Shown in pieces: positions 31,498-44,569 of a stretch of DNA of 64,000 nucleotides. Within the stretch, counting starts at the first letter, position 1; each line of letters begins with the position of its first letter. The stretch spans positions 21,299,764 to 21,363,763 of the forward strand of contig NC_088306.1 in assembly GCF_032854445.1 (NCBI RefSeq), given 5' to 3'. This DNA comes from Liolophura sinensis. Lineage: Eukaryota; Mollusca; Polyplacophora; Chitonida; Chitonidae. Under the pieces are notes generated by a model. It searched no databases. It was not told where the DNA came from and saw only the letters and a list, made by a program, of their open reading frames with translations. The position numbers and the translations under genes were made by a program.

Positions 31498-31662
31498 CAT
31501 TTATGTTGTACTGCTTTTATTTATTTATTTATTTGATTAGTGTTTTACGCCGTACTCATGAATATTTCACTTCTACAACGGTAGCCAGCATTACACTGGG
31601 AGATGGGGGGAAACCCTGATGAACAAACGACTGCCAGACCTTCCCACGCACGGCCTAAATGG
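31498..31662 (-). mobile_element. SINE family 1, 5' truncated
   Basis: The minus-strand body reaches back to GGCCGTGCGTGGGAAGGTCT and ends in an (AAAT)n tail (TTTATTTATTTATTTGA on plus). Confidence 0.85.
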
Positions 31663-32034
31663 AAGCATTTATGTTCGAGTATCGATTGTAAATGCCCTAG
31701 CAACCAACACATTTGAAACACAAGTAATAACGACGTACGTCGTAACGGTAGTTACTATAAATACAAACTGCAATTTGCAGGTATAAATACTTTCATTTTC
31801 ACTTTTAACGAACCTTCAATCAACATGCCTTGCACCGCCAGACAAATGGTTTCTTTAAATTAAAAGAAATGTTCCTAGTGTACATATTGCTCATTATTTT
31901 CATCTTCACTTAATCAAAGGTAACGATGTCCGACATGGTTACGAAACCTATAGCAAGTATCAACCTTGCTGACAGGAAGATAACTGTTTTGGATATTGAA
32001 TGTTACTGAATGAATGTTTGGAGTTTTGAATGTT

Positions 32035-32168
32035 TGAGGTTTTGTATTTCAGGAATATTGTACTGTATTTCAGCAATATAGAGCTGTATTTCAGTAATAC
32101 TGTGATGTATTTGAGCAAATTGTGCTGTGTTTTAGTAATATTTCGCTGTATTTCATCAATGCTGTGGC
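32035..32168. repeat. Short tandem repeat of GCTGTATTTCAGCAATAT type
   Basis: Five to six diverged units of about 22-29 bp. No stable reading frame with a recognisable product. Confidence 0.7.
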
Positions 32169-33090
<922 letters not shown>

Positions 33091-33234
33091 CGCAAGAGTA
33101 TATACAACGTTGTTTAGCAGTCTTGCGTGGGTAGGAGAGGGTAGAAGGTAAGCCAGACGGTTGCGCTTATTCAAAAAACCTGTAGATAACAAGAACTAGG
33201 TAAACACTGTCAGGTCATTTCACCACACTGTAAA

Positions 33235-33425
33235 AGTTAATCTGTTTATTTTATTGTTATTGTCTGTTGTTATATATTATGTATTATAACACAACATTCT
33301 GTAATATTCAACATAATATCCTGTTCCTCTAATAGAATCTTTATGTTAAATGTGTTATATTTAACAGAACAATCTGCTGCAAATAGCAGATTACATTCTA
33401 ACATCACTCAGATAACAACTAATAG
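33235..33425 (-). repeat. Dispersed AT-rich family Z, inverted copy
   Basis: TAACACAACATTCTGTAATA and ATGTTAAATGTGTTATATTT mirror the GTCAAATTTGACA / TTAAATATGACACA blocks of the copies at 24715 and 34385. Confidence 0.45.
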
Positions 33426-33950
33426 ATTAATTTTTTGAGTATATGTAGAGTGTAGCTAAGAAGTGTAGGCCGCCATTATAACTGAACGGTGTCGCGCAAC
33501 TTCCCAACAAATTACAAAACCCACGCATGCGTTATGCCGTCTGGACACAGAACTCTAGTATCCGCCTCTGATTCAACTCTATGAAAGCCACATGAATCAC
33601 ATAAATATCAAACTCAACCAAAAAAATCTGAATAATATTTCACTAATGTATACCTGAAAAATTATGCTCTTTGGGGGATAGTTATTTATCAATTCCTACA
33701 CAATACACATGAACACTCATCTCTGGTTCTTTATCAGCACGCTTTCATACTTCATCCAACTATTCACCTTTGCTTAAATTTTTTCATACGATGGCGGCTA
33801 GGTTTATTGTTGTCGTTTTTCCAAAAGGTCCTCCTCTATATGGACTTTTGTGTCACGAACGTGAAAGGCTCCAGTGGTTAGCAAGCTTATCGACGAAGGA
33901 GCGTTAGGCCGTCTACAGGAAGCAAAAATATACTTAAGCTGCTAAATACA
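33426..33950. other. No gene recognised
   Basis: Nothing identifiable apart from a short stretch near 33784 that weakly resembles SINE family 1. Confidence 0.4.
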
Positions 33951-34235
33951 AAAGTAAATACAAAGCTAGAGTAAATATGAAAGCGGGTAAAGCCAGCGCA
34001 GCGACGGCAGTGTGACAGATGGCAATTTGGTCATACGAAACCGGTGAAATACAACCCTTTGTCGATTTACCTCAATTTTATTCTAACCTTTCACGCACAT
34101 GATTATATAATAGTATTATATAACCCCCTAGCATCACAGCTTAAGAAGCATTATAGTTAAAGAAATGCAATGATGTTAAATGCAAATCAATAAACGTCAA
34201 CTGGTCCAGACCTACTTAAAATTTTGTACGTATTG
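33951..34235 (+). repeat. Dispersed family X copy
   Basis: Long copy: CAGCGCAGCGACGGCAGTGT, GACAGATGGCAATTTGGTCA, ACCGGTGAAATACAACCC, CTAGCATCACAGCTTAAG, CAATGATGTTAAATGC and CAACTGGTCCAGACCTACTT. Confidence 0.8.
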
Positions 34236-34384
34236 TCATGACAAAAGCATAAAGTTCAGTCAAAGTTCCGAGTCGTGTTGAAACAGACCATCTGTCCGTT
34301 GATTTAGTTTTGCCGTCTCCTTCAACACGATACCGGTTACAAAACAACCATGTCTTGTTGTAGCCGGATACACACTGAAAAAAA

Positions 34385-34575
34385 TTAATCAGTCAGTTTT
34401 AACAGAAAGTATTTTGTCTAAGTGATGCTTGAATGTATTCTACTATTGCAACCGATTATTCTGTTAAATATACCACACATATTTTACTACTTCAAAATAA
34501 AGATTCTGTGATATAGCCTAACAGAATATTATGTTGAATATGACACAGTATTATGTTATATGTTGTGTTGCAGGT
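34385..34575 (+). repeat. Dispersed AT-rich family Z copy
   Basis: TGAATGTATTCTACTATTGC, TTCTGTTAAATATACCACAC and CAGAATATTATGTTGAATAT correspond to blocks at 24715-24865. Confidence 0.55.
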
Positions 34576-34949
34576 CTGAAAACATTCAGCTTATCTCGTC
34601 ATGCGATTTTGTTGTTAGTCGGCAAGTCATTAGGTTCTTTTTTAGCGTGTAGTGTTCCACGGATGATCGGATGAAATAATGGTACGCAGGCCAACAACTG
34701 ACACAAACACTTCACCGATACCAATAAAATGATTATATCATACTGAATTTTATCCCAATTCTGTCTGACACACTCGTAAATACTCCTGCTGGCAGTTTTA
34801 ATGCGTGTAGATGGCTTTTGGTAGCTTATGCTTTTTGTCATTCCCTTTTGGTTTGTCTTGATTTCCACAAATTTCAACTTCATCCCCTTTTTCTTCACAG
34901 TGTATGACTCATCGCCTACGGGGTAATCGGGCAGCCGGCAGCCTTGTGA

Positions 34950-35285
34950 CCTCGTTACCTCACTTCGTTACCTGACTGACTGGCTACATTGCTGCCTTGT
35001 TACCTTGACCCCTTGCTTTGTTCCACAGTGGTATACATAGCGAGGTAGCGAGGTGGGGGAAATGATTCGCCTTGCTACCTCACTTCGCTACCTGGCTGTC
35101 TGGCTACATCGCTTCCTCGTTACCTCGATGGTTAGCTTTCTACAGCGTTCGAGGTAGTGAGGTGGGGAAATGATTCGCCTTGCTACCTCACTTCGTTACC
35201 TGGCTGTCCGGCTACATCTCTACTTCGTTACCCGCGTTGCCGTGCTTTAATATATAGTGGTAGGGGTAGCGATGTAGCGAAAAGT
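34950..35285. repeat. 118-bp tandem repeat, about 2.7 copies
   Basis: Built on TTGCTACCTCACTTCGTTAC / CTGGCTGTCTGGCTACATCG; within the unit GCTACCTC and GAGGTAGC occur in both orientations, giving short palindromes. Confidence 0.85.
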
Positions 35286-37043
35286 CATCTATCGGCTTCC
35301 ATACGTGTCCTCAATTGCGATTTTAGGCCACACACAGACAGAGCACGTGCCGCTCTCTACTTTCGCCTTAGATCACTGTTACCAATCATGAACAACCCCA
35401 AGGTCAATGGGGTGACTGGGGTCATCCTTGTATTTCTATTAACTATTGATACGCCTAAATTCTCTTTCTCTGTAACAAGCACACTATGATTCTAACCAAC
35501 AAATTAACCAGTTTTATTGGTAACTGCTGATTAAATAGTTCCGCGCGAGGACACCAGTGCTAAGCCTCCAACTGCCCTGTAAGGGAGTATGGGCCACCCG
35601 TCCATTCTCCTGCACGTGCATGCATGTACCGCTTTCTAGGCTTGTTACATTACTTATCAAGCAAAACTGTGCCAGTTTATGCTCCAGTTGGGATAGGCTT
35701 TACGTTTTAGCTCAACAGCATTTGTAAAACGACAACCCTTATAGCCGAAACTGGAAAAAAATTCCTAAATTTAGACAGGTAACGTGTCTTAAACCATGTA
35801 CGACATTATATTAGCTGGAATACATTTAAAAGTACTTTGACTTACTTGAAAATAAGGTTTCACAAATTTGTTGGGTTTTTTTTTCCTTCTTCTTTTTTGG
35901 CATAAGGAGGAATTATATCCACATCATTTTAGTGTATAGGCTATATCATAATATGGGTCAGTTTGATCCACTGCTTTAAGCTTTTAATGACAGAGGTAAA
36001 CGAGTCGCCGAGGGATGCTTGTTATTTTCGTAAATTGGACATGAGATTATTAACTCAAAAAGTCTAGTTTAGGTTAACTTCTGTTATATTCGCAAAAGTT
36101 TGCTCTGAGATCTATAGATTTGATATTTTCGAGTTTTAAAAACGTTTGGAAGACAAAAATGTTACAAGCTATCCTTTAACCTGGCTTAGGCCTACCGCAG
36201 AATGCAGCATGTCCGTTGTAAAACTTCTCCAACCTTTCAATTTTAATTTTTTCTGAGCTGTGCTTTCCAGTTGAGGCCATTTCACAAATTCTTGCCAATA
36301 TGTGTTTAAATAATAAGATGAAAAAACATGACTACTGAAATCAATAATTTCAGAACAAGTAGGGCCTCATTACAAACAGTGTCACGAATATCGGAAAGCA
36401 TGGATATACTTACTGGTGGGTTGGAATATGAAGGCCTCTGGATAGTCCGTCGGCATGCAGGGAATCTCTGAAGTTTCAACGTTTCAAGCTCTATTTATAG
36501 GTAGTTATAGACACAAAAACTAGGTCACACTTGAAAGCTGCATCGATATGCGTTACTGACATCTTGGGGGCTTTCACGTAAACCTGCATAACATACATGC
36601 AGCTGTGACTCCACGAGTCTTTGGATTTCTGCTCCATGAATTCTAAGAAATAGACCTAGGATCGATGTATCCATGGATATAAAGTTCTGCAGGTAGACGT
36701 GTGACGGCCAGCTGTGCACGCGCGACAGGTCGTTGTGACCGAGAACTTTGTGAGGGTTCCCATGGGTGTAAAACACATACTGCATGAAACGCAACCTGAC
36801 ATGGCGTTAGCTCGTAACACGAGTGACTTGATGTTCTTTGTATCAAAGAACATCATCCGATTTCATAAAATAATTTCTGATTTTGGTGAAAATTAAAGTG
36901 CTTGTCACAATGCTTAGTTTTTGGCACTAAAATTGACTGACTCATTTATCTTAAAATAGAATTTACGAGAAGGTCAAAATTTTTATTTCTGAATTTTCTA
37001 AAATACGCGCCTAAAGTTAATGTATTTCAAATTTTGTAATTTA
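35286..37043. other. Mostly unassigned; one unexplained open frame at 36525-36794 (minus)
   Basis: The frame encodes 89 residues with evenly distributed composition (HNDLSRVHSWPSHVYLQNF) that look more protein-like than its surroundings, but I recognise no family. A possible exon or old pseudogene. The remainder shows nothing. Confidence 0.25.
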
Positions 37044-38309
37044 CAGTCAATGGACATAAGTATTTCACCACTTCAAACATGACGTCTCGCTGCATGAAAT
37101 TTTTATCGGTAACTTCAGTTTCAGTTTATCGGTAACTTCAGTCTCTGTATTTAGTCAGATTGCCTTTCATGTGTATCACTTCCTGAATTCGACCTGTGAT
37201 ACTTGAAAATGAATTTCTGACGTACTCAAGAGGTATGTTTTGCCACAGCCGGTAGATTTCATCGAACAGCTGGTCTCCATTGACGATGTGTGTACCCACT
37301 GCTTGAAGGTCTCGTTTAGTCTAAGCCAAAAATTTTCGATGATATTTGGATCGAGGATCGCTCATTGTGCTGGCCTTTCAGTAGTTTTCAATTTCATTTT
37401 CTTCCATAAATTCACGGCTACGCGAGCTCTGTGTGCAGGTGCGTTATCATCCATGAAAACGTAATCATTATTAGGAAAATGGCGGGCTATAACAGACCAT
37501 AAATTATTATCAATCATATCAATATATTCCTGACCATTTATGGTACCATCTACCGCCACTGATCTTCCAACACCATTATAACAGACACAGCCCCATACCA
37601 TCAAAGCTATTTTCCTCTGAGATGGAGGGCAGACAAGATGGGACTGTTGACTCCCAGTATAATTTCTCCATACATACACGCGATTATCCGTCCCTATCAC
37701 AACTTGACTCTGATCAGAAAATATCATAATTTTTCCGCTCTCGATCATTCGTCCACTTCCTCTTTTCTTTACTCCATTTACACGCTTTTGCTTGTTCAGC
37801 CCGCGAACCGTCATTTTCTTGTGTACCCGCTTCCTGTAATTTTCTTGACAGTTTTCTGACAAAATTGACGAGCCTTCCCCTCATTTAACTTGTTGGTCAC
37901 GTATGTCAACTTAATCTTCTGCTACATTTCACAAGCCGAATAAAAGATGCGTGATCGCTTACTGTGAACATTTTTCCCTTCCGCTTCGAGGCTTTTTTTT
38001 TTTTCAACGTTACCCTCTGCTCGGAAATTTACATGAAATTGTAGTCCTTGGAAACCCACCACACGCGCCAGCTCTGACTTACATGGAGTATGAGATGAGG
38101 TTTTACGATCATTTCTTTCTCACCCATACTGTGCTGTTTGCCTTTCCGACCCAGCTTGTCAAACAAAGTTACAAACAAACCGTAAGAGCAGACGACGATA
38201 TGACGGCGATATGTCTGTAAATAGAGCTGCGCATAAACACGTCCATTTCGCAAATTAAGCGCAATGCCACAACGTTATGGTAATGACGAATGCTTAGGTC
38301 CACTGACTG
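37044..38309 (-). mobile_element. Tc1/mariner-type DNA transposon, degenerate
   Basis: Left end TACAGTCAATGGACATAAGT (with a TA dinucleotide outside) and right end CTTAGGTCCACTGACTG are imperfect inverted repeats about 1.27 kb apart. Between them, on the minus strand, lies a broken DDE transposase. Confidence 0.8.
37180..37862 (-). pseudogene. Tc1-like transposase, inactivated
   Basis: The minus-strand frame from 37862 has MIFSDQSQVVIG (first Asp), VWGCVCYNGVGR and YVFMDDNAPAHRA (second Asp). An in-frame TGA (37362-37364) replaces the residue after WPAQ-type RPAQ. The same frame then continues with DPNIIENFWLRL, which holds the third acidic residue. The N-terminal DNA-binding part is missing or out of frame. 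It is therefore a non-autonomous remnant. Confidence 0.85.
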
Positions 38310-39086
38310 AAATCAGAAATGGCTACGTGGAATCTTCGTCGGACGTAACACATAATAGGAAAAGTTCTTTTATCAGATATGCCTCAACTGTACGACAGTG
38401 AGCAACCGTCTGCAGAGGAAGTTCTCGTATAACATAAATCAGTAGTGAGAGCAATGTGTCGACGACTTCAGCAACAAATCCCCACGAAACAGTTCATCGC
38501 AAAAAATGTTGTAATAGCTAGGCCTATATAGGCTTAAAATTCTCAAAAATACCTAGGCAATGGTAACTGGGCATGTTTGCCAAAATCTACCCCATATTTG
38601 TAGATGATAGTCACTCTCTGTTTGCATGTTCTGATCGAGGATTGCTGAAACAGCGCGTGCGCACAAAGTAATTTCCTGTAATAAACTGGATTTACAAACC
38701 CAATGACGAAGATTTTAAATGTGGTAAAAGTTTTAGCATGGTATGCATGGCTAGATTGGTATGCATGGTATGGTATTTCCTGAGGAGAAATGCTTTGATC
38801 AGATACGCCTTGATCATTAATGCTGGTATATGAATATAACACATTTCCTTTCAGTAATATTAATTTATTGACGTTTGAGTGTTTACTTTGCAAAATTATT
38901 TCGGACATTCCAGGACCCCAATACAACAATTTATATAACAATTTATGTTAAGGCAACCGAAATCAACATGTCGCGTCATGCACTCGCATACCCCACGCAC
39001 ATATGGTTAAAATGCAAACTAGGGTCGGGTTTCCGTTCTTGGGCTATAGAGATAACTCACGCCCTGACTGATCAGAACTGATAACT
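38310..39086. other. No gene recognised
   Basis: The 132-codon minus frame at 38543-38941 has no recognisable domain. GCATGGTATGCATGG micro-duplications occur at 38737-38771. Confidence 0.4.
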
Positions 39087-39356
39087 GAGGCCTCCATGGC
39101 CGAAGTGGTTAGCGGGCCAGCGCGGTGCAAAGATGCAGGAGCCTCTCGTCAATGCAGCCACTGTGAGTTCAAGTCATGCTTGCTGGCTTCCTCTCCAGCA
39201 GCACATGAGAAGATTTTCCAGCAGCCTGCAGATGGACGTGGTTTTCCAAGTGTTCTGCTCGGTTTCCTCCCATTACAATCCTGACCGCCATCGTATAAGT
39301 TAAATATTCTTGAGTAAGGGTTTGAAACACCATAAAAAAATGAATAAATAAATAAA
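39087..39356 (+). mobile_element. SINE family 1, full length, old
   Basis: Complete from the tRNA-like head (GGCCTCCATGGCCGAAGTGG) through the B-box region GAGTTCAAGTC to the AATAAATAAATAAAA tail, with many substitutions. Confidence 0.88.
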
Positions 39357-39604
39357 ACTATGATATGCCGGCGCTTTCGAATTCTCAATTTTTCCTACAT
39401 TGAAACTGCGATATCTCGGTTAGGCAACGTCACAAAGACAGAAAATTAGGCTTTTTATGCTTTATGTAGAATATTTTAACGAAGAACATATACATTTAGT
39501 CAGAAGTTGCCATTACCTTCAATTGTTTAAGTGCAATGTTGTAATCTCTGATTTCGATTGGTTCGACATGCAGGTACCCCGTTCCACTCAGGCAATAGGA
39601 CATG

Positions 39605-39985
39605 TCACTGAGTGAGTGAGTGAGTGAGTGCTTGGGGGTTAACGTCGTGCTCAACAATTTATCAGTCATATGACGACGAAGGAATCGTTAGGGTGCATGT
39701 ACGTGTAATGTGCCTCCTTGTTGCAGGACGGATTTCCATCGCTCTTTTATTTAGTGCTGCTTCACTGAGACGACCGAAGGCAAGTAAGTCTTGCTCGCCC
39801 CACCCGAGCCATTATACTGATACGGATCAACCAGTCGTTGCACTATCCCCTTCATGCTGAACGCTAAGCGAAGAATTACAACTTCCTCTTTTAAAGTCTT
39901 AGGTGTGACTCGATCAAGGATTGATCCTGGATCTACCGGTCCCGAAGCGGACGCTCTACCAACTGTGCTATCCGGGCCGGTGGCG
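39605..39985 (-). mobile_element. SINE family 3, full length
   Basis: Minus strand: tRNA-like head GGCCCGGATAGCACAGTTGG and TAGAGCGTCCGCTTCGGGAC, AGGATCAATCCTTGATCGAG, then CGACTGGTTGATCCGTATCA, CTTCGGTCGTCTCAGTGAAG, CGTCATATGACTGATAAATT and a (CACT)n end (GAGTGAGTGAGTG on plus). It is the reference copy for the partial ones elsewhere. Confidence 0.85.
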
Positions 39986-40351
39986 ACATGTCAATGTACC
40001 CCTTATTAGGAGGAGAAAAAGTCATGCAGAGTTCGGCCATGGTATCAGTACATTGTATTTATTGGGTAGTGTCCTTGGGTTCTGTTTCCTGGAAAGCGCG
40101 ATTAAGACGAAAACTGAAAGCAGTACACTGTGGGCGTGTGTCCTGAAGCTGTGTGGTATAGCCTTGTGGCTGTGTGCGAAAGGCCGAAAACTGTGGGCGG
40201 AATTCGCGATGTTATGTGATATAGTTTTCAACAGTAGAACTAAGAAAGTTATAAATTTATGCGTCGAAACAGAAAATTCGTCTACCAGCTCTCAATCATT
40301 ATTCAAGTTCCAGGTCGATAATCGCAAGGCCTATTCCCAAAAACGACGTTT

Positions 40352-40570
40352 ATGACAAACCACCAAAGAACTAAGAAAGTATATAAAGTACGAAAATAGG
40401 ACGGGGTCATGCAATCAGAAGCAGTCAACAGTTTCACTGAAGTTGGAAGGCGGTAGTTTCCAGGCAATGATTGAAATCAGTACTTAAATGGTGTACCATG
40501 TTAGTATGTAAGTGGTCAATAATAAAATATGTATCTAACTTGCGCTTTGATTGCAAATGTTCCTACGTGA
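40352..40570. repeat. Dispersed family Y, copy 2
   Basis: Begins ACCACCAAAGAACTAAGAAA like 5090-5310 and stays alignable for about 220 bp. Confidence 0.65.
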
Positions 40571-40962
40571 ATATACAGTTTCTAGCCCAAATGGACATTA
40601 TGTGATCATATCAGGACCGAAATAATCCCCATTTAAACAAACTAACACCTGCTGACAGTTTTCTTTTAGTCTACTTGATACGTAAGTTTTGTGTACCACG
40701 CAACTTTGAAAATTGTTTCCATCACAATCATCTAGGAAAGTTTCAACAGGAAGAGAAATTCACGAATTTATATAATTACTACAAACACGGAAGAACCTTC
40801 TTAACTGTACTACCGAAATGCAAGAATAACAAATGATGTAGGCGTCAGTTATTCCATTATGCGCAAAAGCATATGAGATCTGGTTGTTCGCAGCTATAAC
40901 AAATCCACCTCAACATACCGTATAAAGGCTTTGCGTATAACTTGAGATTATAAAAGGTATAA

Positions 40963-41113
40963 CAGCCACCGGCCGTACATGGGAAGGTCTGACAGCAACC
41001 TGGGTTTCCCACGGGCTCTTCCCGGTTTCCTCCCACCATAAAGCTGGCCAACTTCGTTGAAGTGAAACATTCTTGAGTACAGCGTAAAAACACCAATCAA
41101 ATAAATAAATAAC
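40963..41113 (+). mobile_element. SINE family 1, 5' truncated
   Basis: CGGCCGTACATGGGAAGGTC to the ACCAATCAAATAAATAAATA tail, with a small internal deletion after GCAACCTG. Confidence 0.87.
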
Positions 41114-41304
41114 GACAGGAGTACCATTAAAATATATGTCACGACACCTTGATTTGTGATGCATTCACATTATCAAACCAGCTCTCGAAGATTTCACTCA
41201 GAGTCAACATGAGTCATATCATATTCCGAGAGAAAGCGAAAGCGTTCTGGTTTATAACTGGTTTATAACGCACGGTTAAAAGGCGAAACCATAATACAAA
41301 CATA

Positions 41305-41535
41305 AAAACACTACAGTTTATAGAGTAAGACCAGCGTGATAACTGCCATATGGTTACTAATAACAGCTGAAATACGCCTCTTGACAATTTACTTCAGTCA
41401 AAGTTTTATTCTAACAGTTTATGTAAGTGTTGATGCAGTAGTAACGTATACAAACCCTAGAATTATGGTTACACGATAAGGTAAAAAAACCTTAGGAGGC
41501 ATTTTAATAGCAATGTATTATATACCACTAATCTA
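41305..41535 (+). repeat. Dispersed family X copy
   Basis: ACAGCTGAAATACGCCTCTT, TTATTCTAACAGTTTATGTA and TAGAATTATGGTTACACG in the family order. Confidence 0.65.
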
Positions 41536-41580
41536 GAATAAACTGCTGTGTTCTGGCCACATTTGACAAACAATAACATT

Positions 41581-42557
41581 AAAACAATGCCAAGGGACCA
41601 GGTTGCGGGAGTTCATAGTTGTACCAGTAGAGTACCGTCTGAGCGTTTGTCCATAAGAACATACTTACTATTTGTGTCAGATGTATTCAAAACAATGCCA
41701 AGGGACCAGGTTGCGGGAGTTCATAGTTGTACCAGTAGAGTACCGTCTGAGCGTTTGTCCATAAGAACATACTTACTATTTGTGTCAGATGTATTCAAAA
41801 CAATGCCAAGGGACCAGGTTGCGGGAGTTCCTAGTTGTACCAGTAGAAAACCGTCTGAGCGTTTGTCCATAAGAACATACTTACTATTTGTGTCAGACGT
41901 ATTCAAAACAATGCCAAGGGACCAGGTTGCGGGAGTTCATAGTTGTACCAGTAGAACACCGTCTGAGCGTTTGTCCATAAGAACATACTTACTATTTGTG
42001 TCAGATGTATTCAAAACAATGCCAAGGGACCAGGTTGCGGGAGTTCCTAGTTGTACCAGTAGAAAACCGTCTGGGCGTTTGTCCATAAGAACATACTTAC
42101 TATTTGTGTCAGATGTATTCAAAACAATGCCAAGGGACCAGGTTGCGGGAGTTCCTAGTTGTACCAGTAGAATACCGTCTGAGCGTTCGTCCATAAGAGC
42201 ATACTTACTATTTGTGTCAGATGTATTCAAAACAATGCCAAGGGACCAGGTTGCAGGAGTTCCTGGTTGTACCAGTAGAAAACCGTCTGGGCGTTTGTCC
42301 ATAAGAACATACTTACTATTTGTGTCAGATGTATTCAAAAAAATGCCAAGGGACCAGGTTGCAGGAGTTCCTAGTTGTACCAGTAGAATACCGTATGAGC
42401 GTTTGTCCATAAGAACATACTTAGTATTTGTGTCAGATGTATTCAAAACAATGCCAAGGGACCAGGTTGCAGGAGTTCCTAGTTGTACCAGTAGAGTACC
42501 GTCTGAGCGTTTGCCCATAAGAACATACTTAGTATTTGTGTCAGATGTATTCAAAAC
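41581..42557. repeat. 108-bp satellite, nine copies, open on both strands
   Basis: Nine units of exactly 108 bp (36 codons), so the plus strand (41548-42606, 352 codons) and the minus strand (205 codons) both remain open. The units are over 90 percent alike by eye. The minus strand of most units carries a consensus-like donor (AATA|GTAAGTATG) after an AG-preceded stretch. I do not think either frame is a gene: it lacks a domain and composition outside the array changes at once. Confidence 0.93.
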
Positions 42558-42782
42558 TAGATCCCTTCCTCTCCCATCTTACGTTATGTTCGGTAATCGG
42601 ATGTAATGCTTAAGTGGGCTATTATGTTTATTTCCATTATTACATGTATTTCGATCACATTGCGACGATGGTTTTCCTATGTGACGACCGACCGGATGTG
42701 AGCGATGGCTTTTCCTCTTTTGAGGATACCCAACCGGAATTGACAGCTCACACGTCGGTGTGACATGTATTTCATGCTAGTG

Positions 42783-43510
42783 TGTTTAAACGTACGTCCA
42801 GACTTATATTTCGTACATATATGCAGTTTAAATTTTCCCACAAGAAGCAATTTGAAGACTAGACTTATACCATTTTAGGTACACACTTGTTAAAGGTAGA
42901 CCGCGCAAAAGGAGGAAAATTGGAAAATAAACCTGTATTTTCTACTCATTTACGGGATATGTTCGGTTGACGACGTGGCGTGAAGTGCAGAGGTTTCGCC
43001 CGGGCTTTCTTCCATCCATAAACCGCACTGGTCTCACTAAAATAAAAATAACAGACTGAAAAAATTTATTCCATAAATAAATTTATTTTCGGAAATAATC
43101 ATACAATATTGTGAAAATATACATTTTACCAAAAGTTTTTCTATAGCGTAACTATTTAAAACTAAGTCTTTATTTTGGCTTTGCTCAGGAAACTCGTTTG
43201 TTTCGTACATGACTAGGTATAAAGAAGTTTCCCCCGGGTTTTGCCCTGTCACAAACCTGATCGAAAAATTCTTGAAAAGGGCGTACGATACAAATCAAAA
43301 AATATATCTGATTATATATACATGAAAATACATTATACATGAAAGCTCACTCAATTGCTAGCCTTGTGGAGCGTGTACGTGGATTATAGCAGGTATGGCT
43401 CTCAAGGTATTTGGGTCGGAGTCTCCATACGGGACGAGGAGATTCGCAACAGGTGCGGGACGAAAATCCACTTATTGTCAACCCACCTATGAGACGTCGA
43501 CCCGGATGTA
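42783..43510. repeat. Dispersed segment of about 0.75 kb, copy 1
   Basis: Alignable with 45845-46720 from the GTTTAAACGTACGTCCAGAC region through GACGTGGCGTGAAGTGCAGA, CAATATTGTGAAAATATAC, CAGGAAACTCGTTTGTTTCG and GGTATTTGGGTCGGAGTCTC. Both copies carry the same degenerate SINE family 1 piece (here about 43223-43300). Confidence 0.75.
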
Positions 43511-43925
43511 CTGGTATATATATAGTACGAAGTCACAGAGGTATAATTATACAGCTATATCGAATGGACAAGAAATATCTATATCCGGCCTGTTATATAA
43601 GTACGCCATAATTTAAAATTATGAAAAGAAACACTGAGTGTGGTCAACCGGATAAATGTTTAAACAACTGCGAGACTCACCAAAGTGTTCTCAACAGGGA
43701 GTGAGGTGACAGTACAGACACGGTATATATGAGTATAATAACAATCAATGAGTAAAAATCAAGGGCACAAACTCGTGTAGAGTTCAAGGTGAAACCATGC
43801 AGTTTAAGTTTTCTGACTATTGTTTAGCGTTTTGATATTTTTGCCCCTTGTGTGTGTGTGGGGGGGGGGGGGGGTTAAATCGCAGACCACCATCTCTTTA
43901 GCCTCATAGCCTTCACCAGTATGAC

Positions 43926-44560
43926 TTACTTCAGGCGGCTCTCAAAGGTATGAGCTCTCCTTGAAACATCTATTTTCTTTATATCATGGCCACTCTGACT
44001 GAGGTGTGAGAACACAGCAGAATCATTTCCGTTACTGCCCGGCCTTGTATGTTGGCAAACACGCAAATGTAGCGGCTGTTGTGTTTCACCCAATGTAAAT
44101 TTCTTCATAGTTAACATTTCCATACTTAATTTCATACACAACCTGCGGATGGTCGCGGGTTTCGCGGGATGGTCGAGTTTCCTCCCACTATAATACTGGC
44201 CGCCGTCGTATGAAATGAAATATTCTTGAGTACAGCATAAAACATCAATCAAATAAATAAATAAATAAATAAATAAATTTCATACAAACATTGTTCTGTT
44301 TGGTTTGTGCTAGTTTTTCATTTACATGTGCAACGGCCTGCCGATTTTTACCAAGACTGGTTTTAATAAGGTCTGTGTTTCATATTGTTGAAAGATGCGC
44401 TTCAGTTTTTCTGACTTTTCATAAATGTATTAAGGGTGGAGACTTTGGTTTTATGATCGGTTCGGGGTGTAGTTGGTATGAACGATTTGAACACCTTGTG
44501 AAATGTCCATGGACTGTAACCACAGTTCTGAAAGTTCTCTGTGATGTGTTGCTTCCCTTG
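43926..44560 (-). pseudogene. Penelope-like element, GIY-YIG endonuclease end, interrupted
   Basis: The minus strand reads (from about 44115) YEIKYGNVNYEEIYIG, then after a one-base frame slip GETQQPLHLRVCQH and DSAVFSHLSQSGHDIKK, the pattern of the GIY-YIG endonuclease at the C terminus of Penelope-like retrotransposons. A SINE at 44140-44280 splits it; NRQAVAHVNEKLAQTKQNNV lies on the far side. The element is dead. Confidence 0.72.
44140..44280 (+). mobile_element. SINE family 1 inserted in the Penelope-like relic
   Basis: CAACCTGCGGATGGTCGCGG to a (AAAT)n tail. The short duplication AATTTCATAC(A) appears on both sides (44131-44140 and 44276-44285), consistent with a target-site duplication. 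Confidence 0.88.
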
Positions 44561-44569
44561 CTATAGTAA

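Noticed and set aside
39921-40355. 144-codon plus-strand frame
   Set aside because: Its start lies in an inverted SINE family 3 head, and the rest has no recognisable domain or splice context.
41548-42606. 352-codon plus-strand frame as a secreted or structural repeat protein
   Set aside because: The 108-bp period keeps both strands open regardless of coding. No signal peptide, domain or splice context is seen.
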